Source: Acidobacteriota bacterium (GTDB taxonomy: Bacteria; Acidobacteriota; Terriglobia; Acidiferrales; UBA7541). Taken from it: a stretch of DNA of 34,610 nucleotides. The stretch spans positions 31,688-66,297 of the forward strand of contig QHZB01000202.1 of NCBI GenBank assembly GCA_003224525.1, in the 5' to 3' direction. Positions 14,174 through 22,677 of the stretch are shown here, piece after piece. Made by a program: the position numbers and the translations under genes. Position 1 is the stretch's first letter, and each line of letters begins with the position of its first letter. The notes below the pieces were generated by a model. It ran no database searches. It had not been told where the DNA came from and saw only the letters and a program-made list of their open reading frames with translations.

Positions 14174-15496
14174 ATGAACTGGAATGTTATTTCCTCGAAG
14201 TTTGACCGCGTGAGGGCGGGCGACACGGATTTGCAGAAGAAGATCCGTGGACTGCGCCGGCGTCTGACGCTGCTGCTGGCGGTGGTGGGCCCGGGGCTGA
14301 TCACGTCCAATGTGGACAATGACGCGGGGGGAATTTCCGTCTATACGCAAGCCGGAGTGCAATACGGCTACGCGCTGCTCTGGTCGCTCATTCCGATGAC
14401 CATTGCTCTCTACGTCACCGAAGAGATGTGCGCGCGGATGGGCGTGGTCACCGGGAAAGGGCTTTCCGATCTCATTCGGGAGGAGTTCGGATTCCGTTCG
14501 ACGTTTTTTGTGATGATCACCGGTTTCTTTGTGGACCTGGCGAACGTGGTAGCGGAGTTTGCCGGTGTCGCGGCATCCATGCAGATTTTTGGAGTCAGCA
14601 AGTACGTCGCGGTGCCGATCGCAGCGATCGTCGTGTGGGTCCTGGTAATTCGAGGGACTTACCGCCAGGTGGAGGTTATTTTTCTATTCGCCTGCGTTTT
14701 GTATCTGTCCTACGTATTTTCCGCATTTTTGGCAAAACCGGATTGGCTGATCGCCGCGGAACATACGGTGGTTCCGAATCTTAGTCTCAATTCAGGCTAT
14801 CTACTTATGTTGACGGGACTCGTCGGAACCACGATTGCCCCGTGGCAGTTTTTTTACCTTCAAGCTGGCTTTGTTGAAAAGAAAGTGGGGCCGCGGCAAT
14901 ATCGGCAGGCGCGCGCTGACGTCCTCTTTGGCAGCATCAGCTGCATGGTGATCGTCTTCTTCATAATCGTTTGCACGGCAGCCACGCTCTACAAAAATGG
15001 CCACCGGGACATCAACGACGCCGCGCAGGCAGCGCAGGCGCTGATTCCGCTTGCCGGCAAAGGCGCAGGAATTCTATTCGCTTTTGGGCTGCTCAACGCG
15101 TCGCTCTTCGCCGCTTCCATTTTGCCGCTTTCCACCGCGCACGTGATTTGCGAGGGGCTTGGGTTTGAAGCGGGACTCGACCACAAATTCAAAGAAGCCC
15201 CCATTTTCTACTGGCTGTATACGATTTTGATCGTGGTTGGGGCGGGCGTCGTTCTGCTGCCCGGCGCGCCGCTTTGGAAGATTCTGATCTTTTCGCAGGT
15301 GGGCAACGGGATTTGGCTTCCGGTGGTGGTGATTTTCATTCTGCTGCTCGTCAACCGGCGCGACCTGATGGGCGACTACGTCAACACGGTGACTTTCAAC
15401 ATCGTGGCGTGGGTGACGGCAATCGCCATGATCGGGCTGACGTTAGTTCTCACTTACACCGCGCTCTTCCAGCAAAGCGTTCCACCGCCGCCCTGA
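14174..15496 (+). CDS. Nramp-family (SLC11-like) divalent metal transporter, NRMT-like magnesium type by motif
   Basis: A 440-residue membrane protein with about 11 hydrophobic segments and the LeuT-type Nramp fold. In helix 1 the usual DPGN metal motif is replaced by D50-A51-G52-G53 (within NVDNDAGGIS). In helix 6 the usual A-x-x-M-P-H reads GTTIAPWQ, so the metal-ligating Met becomes A222 and the His becomes W224. Loss of the soft Met ligand and a changed helix-1 motif are features I recall for the Nramp-related magnesium transporters (for example EleNRMT), as opposed to Mn/Fe carriers. Its partner gene encodes Mg2+-sensor-type domains, which fits. ATG 14174 is preferred; TTG at 14171 is an alternative, with AAGGG about 12-15 bases upstream of either. 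It forms an operon with the upstream gene. Confidence 0.85.
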   Translation: MNWNVISSKFDRVRAGDTDLQKKIRGLRRRLTLLLAVVGPGLITSNVDNDAGGISVYTQAGVQYGYALLWSLIPMTIALYVTEEMCARMGVVTGKGLSDLIREEFGFRSTFFVMITGFFVDLANVVAEFAGVAASMQIFGVSKYVAVPIAAIVVWVLVIRGTYRQVEVIFLFACVLYLSYVFSAFLAKPDWLIAAEHTVVPNLSLNSGYLLMLTGLVGTTIAPWQFFYLQAGFVEKKVGPRQYRQARADVLFGSISCMVIVFFIIVCTAATLYKNGHRDINDAAQAAQALIPLAGKGAGILFAFGLLNASLFAASILPLSTAHVICEGLGFEAGLDHKFKEAPIFYWLYTILIVVGAGVVLLPGAPLWKILIFSQVGNGIWLPVVVIFILLLVNRRDLMGDYVNTVTFNIVAWVTAIAMIGLTLVLTYTALFQQSVPPPP

Positions 15497-15589
15497 TGGC
15501 AAACACGGCATCTGACGTTGCGCGAGCACCGAAGCGTATGTTAACTTTGCGTCGTAAAGAAGTTTCCATAGAAAGCCTGCATAGACACC

Positions 15590-16438
15590 GTGTCCCACAG
15601 CAATACTCCCAAAACGCTGCACGTCGCCACACCCGGTTCGCTCGGCCCGGTAACACCTGAAGAGGCGAGTCTGCTCGAAAAGCTGGACTTGGGGCGGCTG
15701 CCGAGGCACGTCGCCGTGATCATGGACGGCAACGGGCGGTGGGCACAGAAGCGGCACCTCCCGCGGATCGCGGGGCACCGTTCGGGAACCCAATCGGCCC
15801 GCACGACGATCGAAACGTGCGCACGATTGAAAATCGAAACGCTGACGCTTTATGCGTTTTCGGTCGAAAATTGGCGGCGGCCCAAGACTGAGATCGACTT
15901 CCTGATGGCGCTCCTGCGCGAATATCTCCGCAAGGAGATGCCCCTGATCCAGAAAAACAATATCCGGATGCGATTCCTTGGCCGGATGGACGAACTCCCC
16001 GCTGGAGTGCAGAACGATGTGCGGGACGCCATGGAAAAAACCGCGGGGAACAAGGGCATGGTGCTGTGCGTGGCGCTGAATTATGGCGGGCGGGCGGAGA
16101 TCGTTGATGCCATGAACGCAATTCTTTCCGAACGCAACGGCCACGGGACTTCGGAGGACAAGGTCACCGAGGAGCAGCTCTCGCAGCACTTGTACACGGA
16201 AGGGTTGCCGGACCCCGATCTGCTGATCCGCACCAGCGGGGAGATGCGCGTGAGCAATTTTCTGCTCTGGCAGATTGCCTATGCGGAAATCTTTGTGACG
16301 GAGACGCTTTGGCCGGACTTCAACCGGGCGCGGCTGCTTGAGTCGCTGCTTGAATTCCAGAAGCGCGAGCGCCGCTACGGAGGTATCCGCGAAGGCGAGC
16401 CTTCTGACGAAAAGCCGGCGCGCGCTGCGGGACATTGA
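15590..16438 (+). CDS. uppS: Isoprenyl transferase (undecaprenyl diphosphate synthase, UppS)
   Basis: A 282-residue cis-prenyltransferase that adds eight isopentenyl units to farnesyl diphosphate to make the C55 lipid carrier for peptidoglycan and O-antigen. Diagnostic segments are VAVIMDGNGRWA with catalytic D46, GHRSG, YAFSVENWRRP, the late DLLIRTSGEMRVSNFLLWQ and the YAE/WPDF end region. The start is a GTG at 15590; the first 38 residues are a non-conserved extension, which makes the protein longer than the usual 250 residues, so a later start is possible. It lies 93 bases after the Nramp gene. It is normally next to cdsA, but here about 4 kb separate them. Confidence 0.94.
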   Translation: MSHSNTPKTLHVATPGSLGPVTPEEASLLEKLDLGRLPRHVAVIMDGNGRWAQKRHLPRIAGHRSGTQSARTTIETCARLKIETLTLYAFSVENWRRPKTEIDFLMALLREYLRKEMPLIQKNNIRMRFLGRMDELPAGVQNDVRDAMEKTAGNKGMVLCVALNYGGRAEIVDAMNAILSERNGHGTSEDKVTEEQLSQHLYTEGLPDPDLLIRTSGEMRVSNFLLWQIAYAEIFVTETLWPDFNRARLLESLLEFQKRERRYGGIREGEPSDEKPARAAGH

Positions 16439-16512
16439 TCTCCTGACAGGTGACCCGTGACGGGGAAAGGATTTCCGAGCCTCATTCTGATCCGCTTCGC
16501 GATGTTGCGGTT

Positions 16513-16536
16513 CTCAGTTGTCAGTTCTAAGTTGCC
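16513..16536. repeat. AGTT heptad repeat
   Basis: AGTT recurs with a 7-base period at 16516, 16523 and 16530, giving three imperfect AGTTNNN heptamers. It is a short simple repeat of the type seen between genes; no function is implied. Confidence 0.45.
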
Positions 16537-16779
16537 ACTTAGAGGGCCTGCTGCCCGCGAAACCTCATGAAGGCCGCATTCCCAGCGCTAAATCCTTTGT
16601 TTTCAGGTCGGCTGTGATTGCGACCATGCGTCTTTCGACCCGGGTGTGTGAGCAGCGGAAAATAAGGCCTATTGCCGTTCGGTGCGCCGCTGGTTGTCTC
16701 GCCGTTTCCCTGCGGCGTAACTCAGGGCTCACAACTCAGCACGCGGTGCGCAGGAAACCAGTTAGCGCGAAGATTGCTG

Positions 16780-16804
16780 CTCTTTAGCACGGTACTCTTT
16801 AGCA
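16780..16804. repeat. 10-bp direct repeat with 15-bp period
   Basis: CTCTTTAGCA occurs at 16780-16789 and again at 16795-16804, 5 bases apart. It could be a protein-binding pair or chance duplication. Confidence 0.4.
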
Positions 16805-17077
16805 GTTTTCGCGGGTCGCCGATCAGGATGGTCGAACTTGCATGGGGATTCGCACGCAGCAGCATGTGCGAGGGTGTGCGAGGAGAAGTATTGCAAAGAC
16901 AGGGCCGAAAATGGGACGATTCCGGCGGTACCTGGAATCGCACTACTTGATGAAAATCATCTCAAAGGGCTTGGAATCGACGAGGCCCACGGGTGGACGG
17001 AACAGCAGAGTAAGGCGGGCGAAATCAGAGCCGCGAAGCAGTGCCGGCCACTTATTTTAGGAAAGCACCTGCGTCAA

Positions 17078-19876
17078 GTGAGCGAAACGCACTGTGCCAT
17101 CAGTAAACCCAAGTCGCCCGCGACGGGAGCGTTTTGGCGTCTGCGCCGATTTTACTTTCTCTTCGCGCCGATCCTGGCGCTGGTCTGCCTGGTACTTGCC
17201 ACTCCTCTGCGCGCAGACACGATTTCCGGAACTGTAAAAGACCCGTCGGGCGCGGTCGTCATCGGCGCGCGCATCGAGCTCACCGGCGGCAACCTGTCAC
17301 AGCTGCTGCTGCTTGCTTCGGATGAATCCGGCAGATTTGTTGCGGCCAATTTGAGCGCCGGAAAATATTCCCTCCGCGTTGCCAAAGAGGGCTTCGACGA
17401 TCTTGTTACCACGGTCGACCTGCAGGGCACGGCTGATCTGGCGCTGAAATTGACGATCACTGCGCAGCAAACCAGCGTCACCGTCAACGAAAAGAGCACG
17501 GCGTTCGCAAATTCAGACGCCGTCTACCGCCAGCTCCGCAACGACGGATTAAGCGACACGTTCCGCTGCGAAAATTTCACCTTACCGATAGATGTCGGAA
17601 CCTTCGAGTTGAAATCCGGAACCATTACTCTCCTGGGGCCGGTCAACAAATTCGAAACTGGGGCTGTTTTCGTGGGCCGGGGACACTTCGCACTTAAACC
17701 CCTCGCCACCCTCGATACCAACGAGATGGCCCGGCGCGCCGGCAGTCCGACCGCCGAGGAAGACTTCACCGAAGTGGTGTTTCGTTTCTCCCCCGATCAA
17801 TTTTCACAATTCACCGCTGTGCTCGGAACCAGAGCGGATACGCCTACCGAGGCTTCCACCGCGTTTCAGCATTGGAAGGATAAAGTTCGACACCGCCACG
17901 AGTTACCCGAAGGTTTAACCCAAGCGTTCCTCGAGAGCGAAACGATCGACAATGTGGATGCCGATGTGCTCGCCGCCATTTACAATCCGAAACACCCTCC
18001 GTTTTTCAACGCTTACATGCATGGTTCGCCTCACAAGGACCTGCGTTTTTTCCTGCGCATGCGTGGAGGCGCGATTCCGCAAATCGATTCGCCCGAAGAG
18101 GTGGCGCTTGTCAATTGCAACGGCGGCGGAATGGACGACGGCATCTGGTATTCCCAACACTTGAAATCCGAGCTTCAGGCCCACACCGCAAGTTCGCAGC
18201 AGGACAAGCGAGTGTTCGCCACCCGGCGCTACAACATCGAAACCGTAATCGCCAAGAACGATCACCTGTTCAGCCGGGCGACGATCACCTTTGAGCCGCT
18301 CGTTCCCGGCGAACGCGTGTTGAAATTCGCGCTGCTTCCCACGCTGCGCGTCACGCGCGTAAGCGGCGAAGGCGGCCAGGATCTGCATTTCATTCAAGAG
18401 AACAGAAAGGAAGACGGCTCCTTCTATGCCGTTCTCGATGAAGCCCCTTCGATGGGGCAAGCCCATGCGATCACCGTGGAATACGGCGGGGACAAAGTGC
18501 TGAGCAACGCGGGCAGCGGAAGTTACTACATCGGAGCGCGCGAATCGTGGTATCCGAACCTGAACGGCTTTGGTGAAAAGGCGCTCTACGATCTCACGTT
18601 CAAGGTTCCACCCTCGAATGTTCTGATCAGCGTCGGAAAGCTGGAGGGGCAACACACCGAAGCAGGGTTTGCGGTGACCCATTGGGTAACGCCAGTGCCG
18701 ATCGCCGTCGCGGGCTTCAACTATGGGCAATACAAGAAAATCGATTTCCCCGACACCATCACCCATTACGAGATCTCCGGTTACTATTTGGCGGATTTGC
18801 CAGACAGCCTGCGGCGTTTTGAAAGTGGCGCGCTTGGCGGCATGGCTCCCGGCGCAATGACCAAATACGCGCTCGATCAGGCTCGCGCCCAGATGCAACT
18901 GTGCACGCTGTATTTCGGGAAGGGCCCTTACGACAACATTTACATTACCGAACAGCCGAACTTCAGCTTCGGCCAATCGTGGCCCAATCTTGTGTATTTG
19001 CCGATTTCAGCGTACATCGATTCAACCCAGCGATGGATGTTGTTTGGCCATATTGATTCGAAATTCACCGGGTTCGTCCAGGAAGTCACGCCGCATGAGG
19101 TGGCGCACCAGTGGTTTGGGCACGGCGCCGGCTGGGCTTCGTACCACGACCAGTGGCTTTCCGAAGGTTTTGCGGAGTTTGCGGCGGCATTGTTTCTGCA
19201 GCAAGCCGTGGGACCGAAGTGGCAGAAGGACTACATCGAGTTCTGGGAACGCCAGCGCGTCCGCATTTTAGAAAAAAATAATTTCGGCATTTCACCGAAC
19301 GATGCCGGCCCGCTGTGGCTGGGAATCCGGCTCATTTCTCCGCGCTCCGGGCAAGCCTATCAGGGAGTAACTTATTCGAAAGGCGCCTACGTTTTGTCCA
19401 TGCTGAGATCCCTGATGCGCGCGGATATCGGCTCCGGTGGCGACCCCGATCAGGCTTTCATCGACATGATGCACGATTTCATGGAACGTCACCGCGACAC
19501 TCCCGCCTCGACCGAATCCTTCAAGGCCGTCGCGGAAAAGCACATGACCAAGAAGATGGACCTTCAGCAGAACGGGCGCCTGGATTGGTTTTTTCGAGAG
19601 TGGGTCTGGGGTACCCAGGTGCCACGCTACAGTTTTAAATATGAACTTCAGCCAGCGGAAGGCGGCAAATTCAAAGTCCAGGCGGAAATCACGCAGAGTG
19701 AGGTTGACGAAAATTTCGCTATGTTTGTTCCGATCTTCGCCGATTTTGGAGATGGCATGGTGCGACTCACTCAGGTGGGCATTGCCGGCAATTCCACCAA
19801 GACTTACAACTTCGTTTTGGATCGCAAACCCAAAAAGATCGCGCTCAACGTCTACAAGGAAATTCTGGAGCGCTGA
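17078..19876 (+). CDS. Secreted M1-like zinc metallopeptidase with an N-terminal carboxypeptidase-regulatory-like domain
   Basis: A 932-residue protein from the GTG at 17078, chosen because it places a signal peptide at the start: basic residues RLRR, then a Phe/Leu/Val core, then cleavage near TPLRADT. AGGAAAG lies 12 bases upstream. Residues about 48-130 form a carboxypeptidase-regulatory-like beta-sandwich (TISGTVKDPSGAVVIGARIEL, GKYSLRVAKEGF). The catalytic part has H673-E674-V675-A676-H677 with W-F-G-H after it and E696 in LSEGFAEF, exactly the HExxH-18-E zinc site of M1 gluzincins. The usual GxMEN substrate-anchoring motif is not seen before it; EQPNFSFGQSWPNL occupies that place. It probably acts outside the cytoplasm on peptides. 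It has no partner gene beside it and splits the uppS-cdsA neighbourhood. The substrate is unknown. Confidence 0.85.
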   Translation: MSETHCAISKPKSPATGAFWRLRRFYFLFAPILALVCLVLATPLRADTISGTVKDPSGAVVIGARIELTGGNLSQLLLLASDESGRFVAANLSAGKYSLRVAKEGFDDLVTTVDLQGTADLALKLTITAQQTSVTVNEKSTAFANSDAVYRQLRNDGLSDTFRCENFTLPIDVGTFELKSGTITLLGPVNKFETGAVFVGRGHFALKPLATLDTNEMARRAGSPTAEEDFTEVVFRFSPDQFSQFTAVLGTRADTPTEASTAFQHWKDKVRHRHELPEGLTQAFLESETIDNVDADVLAAIYNPKHPPFFNAYMHGSPHKDLRFFLRMRGGAIPQIDSPEEVALVNCNGGGMDDGIWYSQHLKSELQAHTASSQQDKRVFATRRYNIETVIAKNDHLFSRATITFEPLVPGERVLKFALLPTLRVTRVSGEGGQDLHFIQENRKEDGSFYAVLDEAPSMGQAHAITVEYGGDKVLSNAGSGSYYIGARESWYPNLNGFGEKALYDLTFKVPPSNVLISVGKLEGQHTEAGFAVTHWVTPVPIAVAGFNYGQYKKIDFPDTITHYEISGYYLADLPDSLRRFESGALGGMAPGAMTKYALDQARAQMQLCTLYFGKGPYDNIYITEQPNFSFGQSWPNLVYLPISAYIDSTQRWMLFGHIDSKFTGFVQEVTPHEVAHQWFGHGAGWASYHDQWLSEGFAEFAAALFLQQAVGPKWQKDYIEFWERQRVRILEKNNFGISPNDAGPLWLGIRLISPRSGQAYQGVTYSKGAYVLSMLRSLMRADIGSGGDPDQAFIDMMHDFMERHRDTPASTESFKAVAEKHMTKKMDLQQNGRLDWFFREWVWGTQVPRYSFKYELQPAEGGKFKVQAEITQSEVDENFAMFVPIFADFGDGMVRLTQVGIAGNSTKTYNFVLDRKPKKIALNVYKEILER

Positions 19877-20014
19877 CGCAAGCCCACGCTCCCCTTGTAA
19901 GCGATGCCGCGGATCAGCCGCAGCACTGGATTTAGCCGCACGTTTTTCGTGGCTTATTCGCTGGTGTAAGCCGGTCCGCTTTGGGAGACTTACGCCGTAC
20001 GTATGGTTAGGTCC

Positions 20015-20419
20015 ATGCCGACGAGGTGCCACTTGATCAAGGTTGCGATTCCTCTCGTCCATGTTAATAGCTCGGTTGTAGCGGAAGAGTTCTATTGCAC
20101 GCGGCTGGGTTTCCGGCGGGAGTTCGCGCATCGCGGGGATGAGGCGAAAGCGGATCCGTGCTACACGGGCGTATCGCGCGATGGTGTCTGGCTGCATGTG
20201 TCGTCGTTTTCCGGTGATGGGGTATCAGGTGGCGTGGTCAACCTGATTGTTGAGGACGTGGATGCGCTGCACGCGGAATTTGTGGGGAAGGGCGTGCGGA
20301 TTGACACGGGACCGGTTGACCAGACGTGGGGGGAGCAGGGAAATGTGTGTGAAGGACGCCGATGGGAACTGTATTCGATTCATCTGCCCGAGTGGTGGCT
20401 AACCATCGGCTGTAGCTGA
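20015..20419 (+). CDS. VOC-superfamily (glyoxalase/bleomycin-resistance-like) protein with a C-terminal frameshift
   Basis: The first 105 or so residues are a clear VOC fold, with IPLVHVNSSVVAEEFYCTRLGF and the later CYTGVSRDGVWLHVSSFSGDG. Then come VNLIVEDVDALHAEF and IDTGPVDQTWG. After this the frame as written gives an unlikely Trp-rich tail ending at 20419. One base later the third frame reads EMCVKDADGNCIRF, the expected last strand of this family, and stops at TAA 20400-20402. Taking one G out of the G6 run at 20328-20333 joins the two parts as WGSREMCVKDADGN, so the break is a +1 insertion in that run, either a real mutation or an assembly error. The conserved ligand residues in the last strand would be lost. 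The start is uncertain: ATG 20003, ATG 20015 or TTG 20033. VOC proteins bind metal and small molecules; no reaction is assigned. Confidence 0.7.
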   Translation: MPTRCHLIKVAIPLVHVNSSVVAEEFYCTRLGFRREFAHRGDEAKADPCYTGVSRDGVWLHVSSFSGDGVSGGVVNLIVEDVDALHAEFVGKGVRIDTGPVDQTWGEQGNVCEGRRWELYSIHLPEWWLTIGCS

Positions 20420-20537
20420 GCGTGTCCCGGGATTCGAAAATTCGGACAGACAGGGATGGGTGTCCTACCGCGCGCGTGATTTATTTCTGTCAATGTGATG
20501 AGATGAAGGCAGCGATTTCTCAGGGGATTCCATTTCC

Positions 20538-21413
20538 ATGACTTGGAAGCGGGTGGCAACGGCGGCTGTGCTGATTCCGTTCGTCGTGAGTTTAGTGGTG
20601 CGGGGTTCGACGGCGATTGTAGCGCTGGCCGTCGCGCTGGTGACTCTGCTGGCGCTATTCGAGTATTTCGCGCTGGGCCAAGCCATCGGGCATCGGGCGT
20701 ATCGCTTCTGGACGGCAACCTGTGCACTGCTCCTGATTTACGCTCAGTGGTTTGCAACAAACTGGCCCGCTGACTATCTCACGGAATGGGAGCTGCGCTA
20801 CCGGCAGGCGTTCAGGTTTTTCGGCGGGGCACCTGCGATTCCGGAGACGTTATTTCTCTTTGTCCTCGGGATTGCAGCGCTCACACTTTGGACGAAACGA
20901 CCACTTGTCGAAGCACTGCCCGCGGCAGGAATCAGCGCGAGCGGACTTCTCCTTGTTGCGTTTCCTTTGTCGTATGCGATCCGCCTGCATGCCATCCCCA
21001 TGCGAGGTCCGCAACTCCTGCTCTTCGCCATGGTCATCATCTGGGTGGGAGACACCGCGGGTTATTTTGCCGGGCGATCCATCGGCAAACACGCTTTGGC
21101 ACCGCGTTTGAGCCCTAAGAAGACGTGGGAGGGGACGGTCGCGAGTTTTCTTGGATCGCTTATCGTGGCTGTGGTTTTTGCGAGGTTTATGACCGTGCCG
21201 CTGGCGCATTTGCTCGCGATGGCGACCGTGGGCAACGTGGCCGGGCAAGTTGGCGACCTTCTGGAATCGGCGTACAAGCGGAGCGCGGGGATCAAGGATT
21301 CCGGGAGTATTCTGCCTGGGCATGGCGGTGTGCTTGACCGAATCGACGCACTCATCCTTGCGATTCCGGTTGTCTGGTATTATTGGATATTGATCTACTC
21401 GCCCAAGTCGTAG
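20538..21413 (+). CDS. cdsA: Phosphatidate cytidylyltransferase
   Basis: A 291-residue inner-membrane enzyme joining phosphatidic acid and CTP to give CDP-diacylglycerol, the precursor of bacterial phospholipids. There are about eight hydrophobic segments. The C-terminal signature is complete: SAYKRSAGIKDSGSILPGHG, then GVLDRID, with K253-D254 in the catalytic stretch. WVGDTAGYFAGRSIGKH and LSPKKTWEGT, both conserved in CdsA, precede it. The ATG at 20538 gives the usual short cytosolic start. It is followed by dxr after 47 bases and begins the conserved cdsA-dxr-rseP run. Confidence 0.95.
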   Translation: MTWKRVATAAVLIPFVVSLVVRGSTAIVALAVALVTLLALFEYFALGQAIGHRAYRFWTATCALLLIYAQWFATNWPADYLTEWELRYRQAFRFFGGAPAIPETLFLFVLGIAALTLWTKRPLVEALPAAGISASGLLLVAFPLSYAIRLHAIPMRGPQLLLFAMVIIWVGDTAGYFAGRSIGKHALAPRLSPKKTWEGTVASFLGSLIVAVVFARFMTVPLAHLLAMATVGNVAGQVGDLLESAYKRSAGIKDSGSILPGHGGVLDRIDALILAIPVVWYYWILIYSPKS

Positions 21414-21460
21414 GTCAGAAGATTTTCAACCAACCGACAAAAAGGAATTCGAACGACTCC

Positions 21461-22651
21461 GTGAAACAGCTATCCATTTTGGGTTCGAGCGGATCGATTG
21501 GGCGGCAGTGTCTTTCGGTGGTGGAGGCGCTGCCGGAGAGGTTTGGTGTGGTTGCGCTGGCGGCGGGAACCAACCTGAAAGAGCTGATCGGGCAGATCGA
21601 GCGGCACCACCCGGAAGTCGTCTCCGTCGGGGATGCGAAGGGGGCTGATGAGTTGTCGCGGATGCTGCGCGAAAAGGGAATCACGCCGTCCCCGGAGATT
21701 CACCATGGCCGTGAAGGACTGCTGGCGGCCGGAACACACCCAAGGGTAGACATCGTGGTCTCGGCAGCAGTGGGCGTCGTCGGGCTGGAAGCGACTTACG
21801 AAGCGGTCAAGAAAGGAAAGACGGTCGCGCTTTCGAACAAAGAGGTCCTTGTCGCGGCGGGCGAACTGATGATGGCCGCGGTCGAAAAGGCCGGGCGCGA
21901 ACTTCTTCCCGTGGACAGCGAACACAACGCCGTGCATCAATGCTTGCGCGGCGGAACACGCGGAGAAGTGCGGCGGCTGGTCCTGACCGCGTCGGGCGGT
22001 CCGTTTCGCAAGACGCCGCTGGCCGCGCTGGCGAACGTCACGACCGAACAAGCACTGGCGCATCCCAACTGGCGCATGGGAAACCGCATCACCATTGATT
22101 CGGCCACGATGATGAACAAAGGCTTCGAAATTATCGAAGCGCGCTGGCTCTTTGGCATGCGCCAGGACCAAATCGATGTCGTGATCCATCCACAGTCCAC
22201 GATTCATTCCATGGTGGAATTCGTGGACGGTTCCATTTTAGCGCAACTGGGACCAACGGACATGCGCATGCCCATCCAATATGCGTTAACCTATCCAGAG
22301 AGGGTCGCATCTAATCAGGTGGCCCTGGATTGGCCGAAGTTGAAGCGCCTGGATTTTGCGAAGGCTTCGACAAGACGGTTTCCCTGCTTGCGTCTGGCCC
22401 GGGAAGCGATGAAAAAGGGCGGTGCACTGCCGTGCGCCCTGAATGCCGCGGATGAAATTGCCGTGGCGGCGTTCCTAGAACGGCGGATTCCGTTCCTGGG
22501 TATCCCGGAAGTGATCGAGCGCGTGCTCGGCCGCACACCGCGCGTGCGGTTTGAGAGGATGGAGGACGTGCTTGCGGCGGATGGTGAAGCGCGTCGAATG
22601 GCCAGGGAAGAGATAGAGCGGCTGGCGGTCACGGCCGCGGCGGCATCGTAA
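21461..22651 (+). CDS. dxr: 1-deoxy-D-xylulose 5-phosphate reductoisomerase
   Basis: A 396-residue cytosolic enzyme of the MEP pathway, converting DXP to MEP with NADPH, the committed step to isopentenyl diphosphate. The nucleotide-binding loop GSSGSIG is at residues 8-14. The active-site segments VDSEHNAVHQCL, LTASGGPFR, MGNRITIDSATMMNKGFEII and EARWLF and the C-terminal NAADEIAVAAFL are all intact. GTG at 21461 is taken as the start because the conserved KQLSILGSSGS begins at once; AAGGA lies 14 bases upstream. An ATG at 21383 would overlap cdsA and add 26 unconserved residues. It feeds the same pathway that supplies UppS. Confidence 0.95.
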   Translation: MKQLSILGSSGSIGRQCLSVVEALPERFGVVALAAGTNLKELIGQIERHHPEVVSVGDAKGADELSRMLREKGITPSPEIHHGREGLLAAGTHPRVDIVVSAAVGVVGLEATYEAVKKGKTVALSNKEVLVAAGELMMAAVEKAGRELLPVDSEHNAVHQCLRGGTRGEVRRLVLTASGGPFRKTPLAALANVTTEQALAHPNWRMGNRITIDSATMMNKGFEIIEARWLFGMRQDQIDVVIHPQSTIHSMVEFVDGSILAQLGPTDMRMPIQYALTYPERVASNQVALDWPKLKRLDFAKASTRRFPCLRLAREAMKKGGALPCALNAADEIAVAAFLERRIPFLGIPEVIERVLGRTPRVRFERMEDVLAADGEARRMAREEIERLAVTAAAAS

Positions 22652-22677
22652 AGGAGAAGGCAGAGAAGCCAGAGCAT

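Larger units (their letters stand above)
16439..17077. other. Long intergenic region with short repeats, no gene recognised
   Basis: About 640 bases between uppS and the M1-like peptidase gene. No open frame gives a recognisable protein; the peptidase frame is open from 16838, but that stretch lacks family features. Short tandem and direct repeats are present (see separate entries). GTGCGAGG also occurs twice close together near 16864-16882. The last part probably contains the peptidase promoter and its AGGAAAG ribosome site (17059-17065). Confidence 0.4.

Noticed and set aside
13112-14362. 416-codon open frame antisense to the MgtE_N/CBS gene
   Set aside because: It mirrors a GC-rich coding gene, is His/Gln/Arg-rich, has no family motifs, and crosses into the next gene. 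It is a shadow frame.
16838-17077. N-terminal extension of the peptidase with a faint SAM-domain-like string (DENHLKGLGI)
   Set aside because: It lies before the signal peptide, is too short to be a domain, and would block secretion. Treated as non-coding.
17915-18976. 353-codon open frame antisense to the M1-like peptidase
   Set aside because: No recognisable motifs; the opposite strand carries clear family motifs across the same bases.
21383-21460. ATG at 21383 as the start of dxr
   Set aside because: It would overlap cdsA by 31 bases and add residues unlike the family; GTG 21461 starts directly at the conserved N-terminus.
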